Assembly: GCA_050955065.1 (NCBI GenBank)
Contig: JBPBQT010000104.1
Coordinates: 1 to 18,046, forward strand
Source of the DNA: Robbsia sp050955065
GTDB taxonomy: Bacteria > Pseudomonadota > Gammaproteobacteria > Burkholderiales > Burkholderiaceae
Length of the DNA stretch: 18,046 nt
Direction: 5' to 3'
The notes under the pieces were generated by a model that searched no databases, was not told the origin of the DNA, and saw only the letters and a program-made list of their open reading frames with translations. The position numbers and the translations under genes are program-made. Shown in pieces: positions 7,128 through 14,652 of this stretch; position 1 is the stretch's first letter; every line of letters starts with the position of its first letter.

Positions 7128-8819
7128 CTATCCCGCCGCTGGCGGAGGGATCGCATTCTCGTCGCGCAATGCCCGGCGCAGGATCTTGCCGACATTGGTT
7201 TTCGGCAGCGTCTCGCGGAACTCGATCGCCCGCGGCAGCTTGTAGGCGGTCAGGCGTTCCCGACAGAACGCGCGCAGCTCCGCCTCGGTCAGCGCGGGAT
7301 CGCGCCGCACGACGAAGATCTTGACCGCTTCCCCGGATTTATCGTCGTCGACACCCACCGCCGCCACCTCGCCGACGCCGGGATGGCTCGCCACCACATC
7401 CTCGATCTCGTTCGGATAGACGTTGAATCCGGACACCAGGATCATGTCCTTCTTGCGGTCCACCAGCTTCAGGTTGCCCTGCGCGTCGAATCGCCCGATG
7501 TCGCCGGAGCGCAGGAAACCATCGGCGGTCATCACCTTGTCGGTCTCGTCCGGGCGCCCCCAGTAGCCGGCCATCACCTGCGGACCGCGGATGCAGACCT
7601 CGCCGGTCTCGCCGGTCGGCAGTGCCCGGCCGGACTCGTCGCGGATCGACACGTCGGTCGACGGCATCGGCAGACCGACGGTGCCCGAGTACGCGGTGGC
7701 GGTCACCGGCGTGCAACTGACGATCGGCGAGGTCTCGGACAGGCCATAACCCTCGACCAGCACCCGGCCGGTGCGCTCGGCCCACCGCCGCGCCACCGCT
7801 TCCTGCACCGCCATCCCGCCTCCCACGGCGACCAGCAACCGCGAGAAATCGAGGCGGCCGAAGTCGGGATGGTCCATCAGCGCGTTGTAGAGGGTGTTGA
7901 CTGCCGGAAAGCTGTGCACCGGATAGGCGGAGAGCGTCTTGATCAGGCCCGGAATATCGCGAGGATTCGGAATCAGCACCACCAGACCGCCGATGCGCAT
8001 CGACAGGAAACCGCAGACGGTCAGCGCGAAGATGTGATAAAGCGGCAGCGCGGCCGCGGTGATGACCTGCGCGCCGGCGCGCTGCGCGAGCGCCGGCGCC
8101 AGCCAGACCTCCGACTGGATCGTGTTCGCCAGCAGATTGCGATGCAGCAGGATCGCGCCCTTCGCGACGCCGGTCGTGCCGCCGGTGTATTGCAGCACCG
8201 CGATGTCGTCGAGCGAACGCGCTGCCGGACGGTAGCCTGCCCGGCCGCCCTCGACCAGCGCGGCGGACCAGCCCGCATGCCCGGGCAGCGTCCAGGCGGG
8301 CACCATCTTGCGCACGTGCCGCACGACGAAATCGACGATCCAGCCGCGCGCGCCGAGCATGTCGCCCATCGACGTCACGGCGATATGCCGGACCGCCGTG
8401 CCGGCGAGCACTTTCTCCAGCGTCGCCGCGAAATTCTCGAGAATGACGATCGCTTCCGCACCGCTGTCGATCAACTGTTGCGACAACTCGCGCGCGGTGT
8501 ACAGCGGATTGACGTTGACGACGATGCAGCCCGCCCGCAGTGCGCCGACCAGCGCGACCGGGTACTGCAGAACATTGGGCAGCATCAGCGCGACGCGGCT
8601 GTCCCTGCCCAGACCGCGCGACTGCAGCCAACCGGCGAAACGCGCCGACTGCGCGTCGAGCGCCGCGTAGTCGAGCGTCGCCCCCATGCAGGTGAAGGCC
8701 GGCCGCTCGGGAAAACGGGCGAAGGTCTGCTCGCACATATCGACGAGCGACGTGAAACCGGACAAATCAATGTCCGTCGGTACGCCCGGCGGATAGGCGT
8801 GCAGCCAGGGTCTGTCCAT
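7128..8819 (-). CDS. fadD: Long-chain fatty acid-CoA ligase (FadD type)
   Basis: This adenylate-forming enzyme activates fatty acids to acyl-CoA using ATP and CoA, feeding beta-oxidation or lipid synthesis. Its 563 residues match FadD length. Motifs in order: P-loop YTGGTTGVAKG (211-221), LPLYHIFAL (258-266), GYGLSETSP (357-365), RSGD (437-440), DRKKDMILVSGFNVYPNEIE (454-473), and the catalytic C-terminal lysine in KTNVGKILRR (Lys545). No signal peptide is seen. The ATG at 8819 has an excellent Shine-Dalgarno sequence (GGAGGAG, 5-nt spacer). The gene follows the molybdoenzyme on the same strand after 223 bp and has its own promoter-like elements and an operator-like dyad. Chain-length preference cannot be read from sequence alone. 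Confidence 0.95.
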   Translation of the reverse strand: MDRPWLHAYPPGVPTDIDLSGFTSLVDMCEQTFARFPERPAFTCMGATLDYAALDAQSARFAGWLQSRGLGRDSRVALMLPNVLQYPVALVGALRAGCIVVNVNPLYTARELSQQLIDSGAEAIVILENFAATLEKVLAGTAVRHIAVTSMGDMLGARGWIVDFVVRHVRKMVPAWTLPGHAGWSAALVEGGRAGYRPAARSLDDIAVLQYTGGTTGVAKGAILLHRNLLANTIQSEVWLAPALAQRAGAQVITAAALPLYHIFALTVCGFLSMRIGGLVVLIPNPRDIPGLIKTLSAYPVHSFPAVNTLYNALMDHPDFGRLDFSRLLVAVGGGMAVQEAVARRWAERTGRVLVEGYGLSETSPIVSCTPVTATAYSGTVGLPMPSTDVSIRDESGRALPTGETGEVCIRGPQVMAGYWGRPDETDKVMTADGFLRSGDIGRFDAQGNLKLVDRKKDMILVSGFNVYPNEIEDVVASHPGVGEVAAVGVDDDKSGEAVKIFVVRRDPALTEAELRAFCRERLTAYKLPRAIEFRETLPKTNVGKILRRALRDENAIPPPAAG

Positions 8820-8918
8820 GTCGTCTCCTCCGTCGTTTCGATCGGACCGCTTGGACCGGGCGCCTGGCTGCGCACCGGATGGCGCGCGGCATGGCGCCGG
8901 GCCGCAGTCTCTGTCACG

Positions 8919-8949
8919 CGATCATTTTTAGCATGATCGTTCGTTAACG
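8919..8949. promoter_or_regulatory. Operator-like inverted repeats upstream of fadD
   Basis: A perfect 7-bp inverted repeat, CGATCAT and ATGATCG with a 7-bp spacer (8919-8939), followed by the palindrome CGTTAACG (8942-8949). Both lie just downstream of the putative fadD -10, where a repressor would block transcription. Fatty acid genes are often controlled by TetR- or GntR-type repressors binding such dyads, but I cannot name the regulator. Confidence 0.5.
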
Positions 8950-8951
8950 TG

Positions 8952-8980
8952 ATCGTAACGGTCCGCGCGTCGCGCCGCAA
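8952..8980 (-). promoter_or_regulatory. Candidate fadD promoter
   Basis: Minus strand TTGCGG (plus 8975-8980) and TACGAT (plus 8952-8957) with a 17-bp spacer. Match to consensus is moderate (three and four of six). Support comes mainly from the spacing and from the inverted repeats immediately downstream. Confidence 0.35.
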
Positions 8981-9042
8981 CCGGTTAGACGGAGCGTTCG
9001 ATTCAAATTTGCTCAGCGGGGGGACGACGACCGGCCTGGCGG

Positions 9043-11187
9043 TTATACAGGCAGTCCGGTGGACAATCCGGCTGCCAGGCGCGCATCCCGGCCGACCTGC
9101 ACAGGCTCGACTTCGACGAGACAATCGTAAAACGACGCCGACCCGCCGAGATCGGTCAGCGCCTGACTGGTCAGTTCGTTCGCGTTGCGCCCGTCCGGCG
9201 CCAGCTTGCGCCACCAGATCGACAGGCCGACGACCAGCCCGTCGCGGGCACGCGCGCCCACGCGGGCACGGGCGCGCAGCGACCCGCGGTCGTTGAAGAC
9301 CCGGACCAGGTCGCCATCGGCGATACCGCGCGCGGCGGCGTCGTCCGGATGCATGTCGAGATGCGGTTCCGGCTCGGTCTTGCGCAGGCTGTCGACGTTG
9401 ACGAAGGTCGAGTTCAGGAAATTGCGCGCCGGCGGCGAGATCATCGCCAGCGGATAACGGGCCGCGAGCGCCGGATTCGCCTCCGCGGACTCGCGCGGCG
9501 GCAGATAGTCGGGCAGCGGATCGCGGCTCTCGGCCGCCAGCGTCGACGACGCGAACTCGCATTTCCCGGAGGGCGTGCGAAAGCCGCCCTCGGCGAACGG
9601 CGCATCCGGCACCGCCAGCCGGATCCAGCTCTCGCGCTGCAGGCGCGCCCAGTCCGCGCCGCCCATCGCCGGGTCCGACCAGCGAAACGCCTGGCTGCCC
9701 AGCTCGACGTCGCTTTCCTGCAGCAGCGGGTGGTCGAGCCCCATCGCGCGGGCGATGCCGCGGAAGATCTCGGTGTTCGGCCGCGCCTCGCCCAGCGGCG
9801 CGATCGACGGCTGGTTCACCATCACGTAGGTATGGCCATAGGCCTTGTGGACGTCGAAATGCTCGAGCTGGGTGGTGGCGGGCAGCAGCAGGTCGGCATA
9901 GTCGGCGGTATCGGTCTGGAAATGCTCGAGGACGATCGTGAACAGGTCTTCCCGGGCGAAACCCGCCACGACCTTCCGGGAATCGGGCGCGATCGCGACC
10001 GGGTTCGAGTTGTAGACGATCACCGCTTCCACCGCCGGGCCGAAATCCTCGCCGTCGACGACGCCCCCCGGGTGGGTCAACGCGTCGCCGATCGCACTCA
10101 TATTGATCACGCGCGACAGACGGTCCGGCCAGCCCGGGTGCAGGTCCGGGCGCTGCAGCGCGAAGTCGTCCACCGGCGCGTAACCGGACGTGGACAGCAT
10201 CATGCCGCCCGCCCGGTGGCGCCACGCACCCACCAGCGACGGCAGGCAGGCCACCGCCCGCACCGCGTTGCCGCCGCCGTAGGCGCGCTGCATCCCGTAG
10301 TTCAGCCGGATCGCCGCCGGCCCGGTCGTGCCGTACGCCCGCGCGAGGTCGCGCAACTGCTGCTCCGGAATGCCGCACACGGCCGCCACGCGCGCCGGCG
10401 CCCATTGCCGCGCGCGCTCGGCGAGCGCCTCGAAACCCAGCGTATGACGCGCGACGTAATCCCGGTCGATCAGGTCCTCCTCGATCAACAGGTGAATCAT
10501 GCCCAGCGCCAGCGCGCCGTCGGTGCCGGGGCGCAGGGCGACATGCTCGTGGCACTTCTCCGCGGTCAGCGAGCGGTAGGGATCGATCGCGATCAGACGC
10601 GCGCCGCGTCGCTTGGCTTCCTGTGCGCGCGTCCAGAAATGCAGGCTCGACGTCACGGGATTGCTGCCCCAGATCAAGATCAGCCGGCTTTCCTCGATGA
10701 AATCGACCTGCATGCCGAAACTGCCGCCATAGGTATGCTTCAGCGCGGCGCCGCCGGCCGACGCGCAGATCGTGCGGTCCAGCCGGGACGCGCCGATCAG
10801 GTTGAAAAAGCGCGCGGCGATCGATTCGGTTTGCAGCAGACCCATCGTGCCGGCATAGCTGTACGGCAGAATCGCCTCCGGCGCACGCCTCGCGATCTCG
10901 CCCAACCGCTCGCCCGCCAGCGCGAACGCCGCCTCCCAGCTGATCGGCTCGAAGCGTCCTTCGCCCTTGCGGCCAACGCGTCGCATCGGCTGCTGCAGCC
11001 GGTCGCGGTGATAGGTACGCTCGGTGTAGCGGGAGACCTTGGTGCACAGCACGCCCTGCGTCGGCGGGTGATCGGGATCGCCGCGCACGGCGGTGGCGCG
11101 ACCCTCCTCGACCGTCACCTTCATCGCGCAGGTGTCGGGGCAATCGTGCGGGCATACGCCACGGATCGTAATGGCAGGCGAACTCAT
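9043..11187 (-). CDS. Molybdopterin oxidoreductase family protein (formate dehydrogenase/BisC-like)
   Basis: A 714-residue Mo/W-bis-MGD enzyme of the DMSO reductase superfamily. The N-terminal 4Fe-4S domain begins VCPHDCPDTC with Cys12, Cys16, Cys20 and a fourth at Cys48 (GVLCTK). RLQQPMRRVG and the SWEAAFALAGERL block follow as in the family. TICASAGGAALKHTYGG (139-155) lies where the metal-ligand residue is expected, so Cys141 is the candidate ligand. WGSNPVTSSLHFW and VYNSNPVAIAP match cofactor-binding segments, and the last ~120 residues form the molybdopterin dinucleotide-binding domain. No twin-arginine signal is present, so it is probably cytoplasmic. The start is placed at ATG 11187; the frame stays open to a GTG at 11247, but neither start has a good Shine-Dalgarno sequence. 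Electron partner and substrate are unknown, and no partner subunit is adjacent. Confidence 0.9.
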   Translation of the reverse strand: MSSPAITIRGVCPHDCPDTCAMKVTVEEGRATAVRGDPDHPPTQGVLCTKVSRYTERTYHRDRLQQPMRRVGRKGEGRFEPISWEAAFALAGERLGEIARRAPEAILPYSYAGTMGLLQTESIAARFFNLIGASRLDRTICASAGGAALKHTYGGSFGMQVDFIEESRLILIWGSNPVTSSLHFWTRAQEAKRRGARLIAIDPYRSLTAEKCHEHVALRPGTDGALALGMIHLLIEEDLIDRDYVARHTLGFEALAERARQWAPARVAAVCGIPEQQLRDLARAYGTTGPAAIRLNYGMQRAYGGGNAVRAVACLPSLVGAWRHRAGGMMLSTSGYAPVDDFALQRPDLHPGWPDRLSRVINMSAIGDALTHPGGVVDGEDFGPAVEAVIVYNSNPVAIAPDSRKVVAGFAREDLFTIVLEHFQTDTADYADLLLPATTQLEHFDVHKAYGHTYVMVNQPSIAPLGEARPNTEIFRGIARAMGLDHPLLQESDVELGSQAFRWSDPAMGGADWARLQRESWIRLAVPDAPFAEGGFRTPSGKCEFASSTLAAESRDPLPDYLPPRESAEANPALAARYPLAMISPPARNFLNSTFVNVDSLRKTEPEPHLDMHPDDAAARGIADGDLVRVFNDRGSLRARARVGARARDGLVVGLSIWWRKLAPDGRNANELTSQALTDLGGSASFYDCLVEVEPVQVGRDARLAAGLSTGLPV

Positions 11188-11265
11188 AGGTTTCTCGGAA
11201 GGGGCCTCGGGCACGGCATCGGGCGGGGTGGCAAGCGAGGTGGCCACACAGGGGGGCCCATTGTA

Positions 11266-11283
11266 CGCCGACGAATTTCGGCG
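11266..11283. promoter_or_regulatory. Inverted repeat in the divergent promoter region
   Basis: CGCCGA and TCGGCG with a 6-bp spacer, ending 2 bp before the -35-like element of the amidohydrolase gene. It could be an operator or activator site for either divergent gene; the binding protein is unknown. Confidence 0.35.
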
Positions 11284-11285
11284 GG

Positions 11286-11315
11286 TCGACCGACGGCCCC
11301 GCGCCCACGTAGAAT
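11286..11315 (+). promoter_or_regulatory. Candidate promoter of the M20 amidohydrolase operon
   Basis: TCGACC (11286-11291; four of six to TTGACA) and TAGAAT (11310-11315; five of six to TATAAT) with an 18-bp spacer, about 70 bp before the ATG at 11386. Confidence 0.5.
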
Positions 11316-11385
11316 GGTACGACCGCCTCTTTCCCGAAACTTCCCGAATGCCCTACTCCAGCGCCCTGATGCGCTCCCCCCTACC

Positions 11386-12576
11386 ATGAAAATCATTCCC
11401 GAAATTCTTGCCGTCGGCGCCGAAACCCGGGCGATCCGCCATGACATCCATGCGCACCCCGAACTGGGTTTCGAGGTCCACCGGACCGCGGACCTGGTCG
11501 CGTCGAAGCTCACGTCCTGGGGCATCACGGTGGTGCGCGGCATCGGCCGGACCGGCCTGGTCGGCACGCTCAAGCGCGGCAGCAGCACCCGCGCGATCGG
11601 CCTGCGCGCCGACATGGACGCGTTGCCGGTCAACGAAGCCAACACCTTCGCCCACCGCTCCACCACGCCCGGGCGCATGCATGCGTGCGGTCACGACGGT
11701 CACACCGCGATGCTGCTGGGCGCCGCCCGTTATCTCGCCGAGCACGCGGATTTCGACGGCACCGTGCACTTCTTCTTCCAGCCCGCGGAGGAAGCCGGTG
11801 GCGGCGCGCAGGCGATGATCGATGACGGCCTGTTCGAGCGTTTCCCGGTGGATGCGGTGTTCGGCGTGCATAACTGGCCGGGCATGCCGGAAGGCAGGTT
11901 CGGCGTGCGCGTCGGGCCGTTGATGGCCTCCACCAGCGATTTCCGCATCGACATCAAGGGCGTCGGCGCGCATGGCGCGATGCCGCACAACGGGCGCGAT
12001 CCGCTGTTCGTCGGCACGCAGATCGCGAACGCGTTGCAGGGCATCATCACGCGCAACAAGAAACCGGTGGACACGGCGGTGTTGTCGATCACCCAGTTTC
12101 ACGCGGGCGACGCGAACAACGTCGTGCCGGACCAGGCCTGGCTGGGCGGTACCGTGCGCACGTTCACCGAGGACACGCTGAACCTGATCGAGTCGCGCAT
12201 GCACGCCATCGCCGCGCCGATCGCCGCGGCCTTCGAATGCGAGGCGGTCGTCGACTTCGTGCGCAACTATCCGCCGACGATCAACGAAGCCGGCGCCACG
12301 GCGTTCGCCGCCGACGTCATCGCCGACACCTTCGGCGAGGAGCATCTCGACCGCGACGTCGAGCCGACGATGGGCGCCGAGGACTTCTCGTACATGCTCA
12401 AGGCCCGGCCGGGCTGCTATGCATTCCTCGGCAACGGCGCCGGCGAGCATCGCGGCGCCGAGGGCGGGATGGGGCCGTGCTCGCTGCACAATCCCAGCTA
12501 CGATTTCAACGACGCGCTGCTGCCGATCGGCTCGACCTATTTCGTCAAGCTGGTCGAGCGCTTCCTGGCGAAATAG
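11386..12576 (+). CDS. M20 family amidohydrolase (hippurate hydrolase/N-acyl-amino-acid hydrolase type)
   Basis: A cytoplasmic metallopeptidase-family amidohydrolase of 396 residues, the normal length for this M20 subgroup; such enzymes cleave N-acyl amino acids, hippurate or related amides. Metal-site elements are intact: RHDIHAHPELGFE (18-30), RADMDALPV (74-82), HACGHDGH (99-106), QPAEE (132-136), the VHNWPG block (His162), and the C-terminal GAEDFSYM and LHNPSYDFND blocks. A dimerisation (lid) domain lies between about 180 and 290. The ATG at 11386 is chosen from family alignment; no clear Shine-Dalgarno sequence precedes it. The same frame is open far upstream, but that part is antisense to the molybdoenzyme. 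It is the first gene of a probable operon with the DUF3830 gene. Confidence 0.93.
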   Translation: MKIIPEILAVGAETRAIRHDIHAHPELGFEVHRTADLVASKLTSWGITVVRGIGRTGLVGTLKRGSSTRAIGLRADMDALPVNEANTFAHRSTTPGRMHACGHDGHTAMLLGAARYLAEHADFDGTVHFFFQPAEEAGGGAQAMIDDGLFERFPVDAVFGVHNWPGMPEGRFGVRVGPLMASTSDFRIDIKGVGAHGAMPHNGRDPLFVGTQIANALQGIITRNKKPVDTAVLSITQFHAGDANNVVPDQAWLGGTVRTFTEDTLNLIESRMHAIAAPIAAAFECEAVVDFVRNYPPTINEAGATAFAADVIADTFGEEHLDRDVEPTMGAEDFSYMLKARPGCYAFLGNGAGEHRGAEGGMGPCSLHNPSYDFNDALLPIGSTYFVKLVERFLAK

Positions 12577-12624
12577 ACCCGGCGTCCCGCCTCCCATCCT
12601 TCGTCCACTGCCACCTTACCGCAC

Positions 12625-13050
12625 ATGCCTTCGATCAAGATCACCGCCGGCGACCTCGTCTTCACGGCCCGCACCGAAGCCGCGGCGCCTGAAACCGTCG
12701 CCGCCTTCCTGCAACTGCTGCCCTATCGCCAGAAGGCGATCCACGTCCGCTGGAGTGGCGAGGCATGCTGGGTGCCGCTGGGCGAATTCCGGCTGGAAAA
12801 CGACGGCAAGGCCGTCGGCTTCGAAAACCATACGAGCCACCCGTCGGTCGGCGACGTGCTGTTCTACCCCGGCGGCTACAGCGAGACGGAGCTGTTGATC
12901 GCCTACGGTTCATGCTGCTTCGCCAGCAAGATGGGGCAACTGGCCGGCAACCACTTCCTGACCATCGTCGAGGGCCGGGAGCACCTGCGCAAGCTCGGCG
13001 AGAAGACATTGTGGGAAGGCGCGCAGGAAGTGCTGTTCGAACTCGCCTGA
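12625..13050 (+). CDS. DUF3830 family protein (cyclophilin-like fold)
   Basis: A 141-residue protein that I recognise as DUF3830 from IHVRWSGEACWVPLG (39-53), VLFYPGGYSETELLIAYG (78-95) and FASKMGQLAGNHFLTI (98-113). Members of this family are small cyclophilin-like proteins, often next to amidohydrolase, amino-acid or amide catabolism genes; their biochemical role is not known to me. It lies 48 bp after the M20 gene on the same strand with no terminator between, so the two are probably co-transcribed. No signal peptide or membrane segment is seen. The start ATG is the first in frame and gives the usual length. Confidence 0.88.
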   Translation: MPSIKITAGDLVFTARTEAAAPETVAAFLQLLPYRQKAIHVRWSGEACWVPLGEFRLENDGKAVGFENHTSHPSVGDVLFYPGGYSETELLIAYGSCCFASKMGQLAGNHFLTIVEGREHLRKLGEKTLWEGAQEVLFELA

Positions 13051-13058
13051 TTTTTTGC

Positions 13059-13099
13059 AGCAGACGAGAAGATTCCCATTCGGTAAAAACCCGTCTGCT
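13059..13099. repeat. Inverted repeat after the DUF3830 gene
   Basis: AGCAGACG (13059-13066) and CGTCTGCT (13092-13099) form a perfect 8-bp dyad with a 25-bp spacer, beginning 8 bp after the DUF3830 stop. The following CTTAATATTCT is T-rich but not a clean T-run, so it may be a weak terminator or a regulatory dyad before the next gene. Confidence 0.4.
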
Positions 13100-13158
13100 C
13101 TTAATATTCTCTCTATCGCAACCACACAGCGGCGGCATGCCGGCTCCGCTCCGCCATC

Positions 13159-13575
13159 GTGGTCCCATTTTCCGACCCAAGTCGCCGCATCCCATCGCAT
13201 TCCGGCACGGCCAGGGACCTGGAACCGGGCGATTTCCCGCCTTTCATCCGGGAGCTGGTGATCGACACGATGGACCGGGACATCGCGCTGTTGCGGAATC
13301 TGGCGGACCTCTCGCCGTCGCCGTGCATTGCACGCGATATCGGCGCCATGCTGCACCGCATTCAAGGTGCTGCGGCGATCATGCGGTGGCGGTCGATGAC
13401 GACGCGGGTCGAACGGGCGAGGCAGCATATGGCGGCCGGCAACCGGGACGGTATCGCCCCGCTGATCGCCTGCTGGCGCCGTAAGCGGCGCGTGTGGATG
13501 CACGACATCGCTGCCCCGCCGACCGGCGCGGATGACAGGAGGGCGCTACCCTTTCGGGCGACACCGGATAGCTGA
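13159..13575 (+). CDS. Small HPt-like (histidine phosphotransfer) protein
   Basis: A 138-codon frame that I read as a stand-alone HPt domain. Helix A would be FIRELVIDTMDRDIALLRNL (29-48). Next comes the phospho-acceptor region MLHRIQGAAAIMRW (64-77), where HRIQGA fits the HxLKG(S/A) consensus with His66, then RVERARQHMAAG (83-94) as the following helix. HPt proteins relay phosphate between hybrid kinases and response regulators, and the next gene is an RcsB-like regulator 106 bp downstream. The codon pattern, with mostly G or C in third positions, looks coding. The start is uncertain: GTG 13159 is the furthest upstream option but has no Shine-Dalgarno sequence; GTG 13258, preceded by GGGAG, would cut helix A short. 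The match is by motif only, Gln replaces the usual Lys, and the arginine-rich C-terminus is unusual. Confidence 0.55.
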   Translation: MVPFSDPSRRIPSHSGTARDLEPGDFPPFIRELVIDTMDRDIALLRNLADLSPSPCIARDIGAMLHRIQGAAAIMRWRSMTTRVERARQHMAAGNRDGIAPLIACWRRKRRVWMHDIAAPPTGADDRRALPFRATPDS

Positions 13576-13681
13576 CTGGCGTCGTCGCGAGGCCCGGCCC
13601 TACACTCGGTCGACCTGCTCTGCGGGTTACCTGTCGGTCCCGTCGCCGGGGGCTCGAGGAGACGGATTACGAGAGTGAAAA

Positions 13682-14440
13682 ATGGCGGAAACCTGCAGAA
13701 TCGTTCTCGCGGACGATCATCCGATCGTGCGATGGGGGCTCGGAACCTTGCTGGAAAAATGTCCCGGCCTGTCGGTCATCGCGCAAGCCGCCGACTCGAC
13801 CGAGCTGTTCGACCTTCTCGAGAAACACCCGGTCGAACTGGTCATCACCGACTATGCGATGCCGGGCGGCAAATTTCAGGACGGGATCACGATGTTCGAG
13901 CGCCTGAGGCGCTTTTATCCCGATCTTAAAATCATCGTCCTGACGGTATTGAAAAATCCCGCGATTCTTGCACGGATCAAGGCCAGTCCGGTCGACGCGA
14001 TCCTGAACAAGGAAAGCAGCCTCGACGACATTTCGCGTGCGATCGCCAGCGTCACCGCCGGGCAGCGTTACCTGGGGGCCAGCGTGATCGCCGCGCTGGC
14101 GGATGCCGATGTCGCGCGTCAGCGGCGCATCCTCGCCCTGTCGATGCGGGAGATCGAGATACTGCGCCTCTATCTGGACGGGATGCCGATGAGACGCATC
14201 GCCGAGGTGACGCATCGGAGCATCAAGACCGTCAGCAATCAAAAGCAGTCGGCGCTGCGCAAGCTCGGCTGTGCGAACGACATGGAGTTGTTCCAATTGA
14301 AGGCGTTGACCGGTCTGACGACGTTTTCCGTCGGCTATGCCGGAACGGACTTCGATCCGGTCGAAGCCGACATCGGCCCCGATATGGACTTCGACGGCTG
14401 TTTCGACGCCAGTTTTCGGGCGGCCGGCGTGGCGCCCTAA
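13682..14440 (+). CDS. RcsB-like response regulator (REC-LuxR HTH)
   Basis: A 252-residue two-component regulator. The receiver domain (1-125) has Asp11/Asp12, phospho-acceptor Asp57 in VITDYAMPGG, Thr88 and Lys110. The LuxR-type DNA-binding domain spans about 150-205. Compared from memory with E. coli RcsB, it shares ADDHPIV, MPGxKxxDGIT, IIVLTxxxNPAIL, RSIKTxSxQKxSAxxKLG and ND, far more than a generic NarL/FixJ regulator. RcsB controls capsule, motility and envelope genes in a phosphorelay fed by an HPt domain. The start is fixed by an in-frame TGA two codons upstream of the ATG. The C-terminal tail (about 222-252) is acidic and aromatic (DMDFDGCFDASF) and absent from RcsB. No kinase gene is present in the window. 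Confidence 0.93.
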   Translation: MAETCRIVLADDHPIVRWGLGTLLEKCPGLSVIAQAADSTELFDLLEKHPVELVITDYAMPGGKFQDGITMFERLRRFYPDLKIIVLTVLKNPAILARIKASPVDAILNKESSLDDISRAIASVTAGQRYLGASVIAALADADVARQRRILALSMREIEILRLYLDGMPMRRIAEVTHRSIKTVSNQKQSALRKLGCANDMELFQLKALTGLTTFSVGYAGTDFDPVEADIGPDMDFDGCFDASFRAAGVAP

Positions 14441-14604
14441 GCGCCGAAACGCACGGACGTTGCGGGTTGCACCGGCGCGCGGTGAGACCCGACATCGCGA
14501 TGGCAGGCAGAATCGCCTTCTTGCCGTTTCCATGCATTTCGCCACGGATGTCAGATTCGTCGGCAGAAAATCGATCTAAAAGCAGCGCCAGGCCGGTATG
14601 TCCA

Positions 14605-14618
14605 TTAGAATTTTCCAA
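14605..14618. promoter_or_regulatory. RcsAB-box-like dyad before the lipoprotein gene
   Basis: TTAGAATTTTCCAA matches the enterobacterial RcsAB box (TAAGAATATTCCTA, as I recall the consensus) at 11 of 14 positions. It also has its own two-fold symmetry, TTnGAAnnTTCnAA. It lies 34 bp before the lipoprotein ATG and 164 bp after the RcsB-like gene, in an A/T-rich patch that probably includes the promoter. Binding by the neighbouring regulator is inferred. Confidence 0.45.
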
Positions 14619-14652
14619 TTAAATACCCATAAGCCTACCGGGACCTGCCTGC

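Noticed and set aside
11188..11247. Longer molybdoenzyme start at GTG 11247
   Set aside because: The extra 20 residues are low-complexity and precede the conserved N-terminal segment; no Shine-Dalgarno sequence supports it.
9349..11385. Very long plus-strand open frame joined to the start of the M20 gene
   Set aside because: It is exactly antisense to the molybdoenzyme, is rich in Arg, His and Gln as GC-rich shadows are, and M20 homology begins at the ATG at 11386.
13099..13112. Second RcsAB-box-like sequence (TCTTAATATTCTCT)
   Set aside because: Only 8 of 14 positions match the recalled consensus and the left half-site is absent; kept only as part of a low-interest note.
14470..14484. Hairpin CACCG/CGGTG after the RcsB-like gene
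   Set aside because: The 5-bp stem has no T-run after it and is expected by chance in GC-rich DNA.
14538..14560. TTCGC and TTCGT pair resembling a plant-inducible (PIP/hrpII) promoter box
   Set aside because: The spacing is 13 bp between the pentamers (14 between TTCG cores), not 15 or 16, and there is no suitably placed -10, so it is probably chance.
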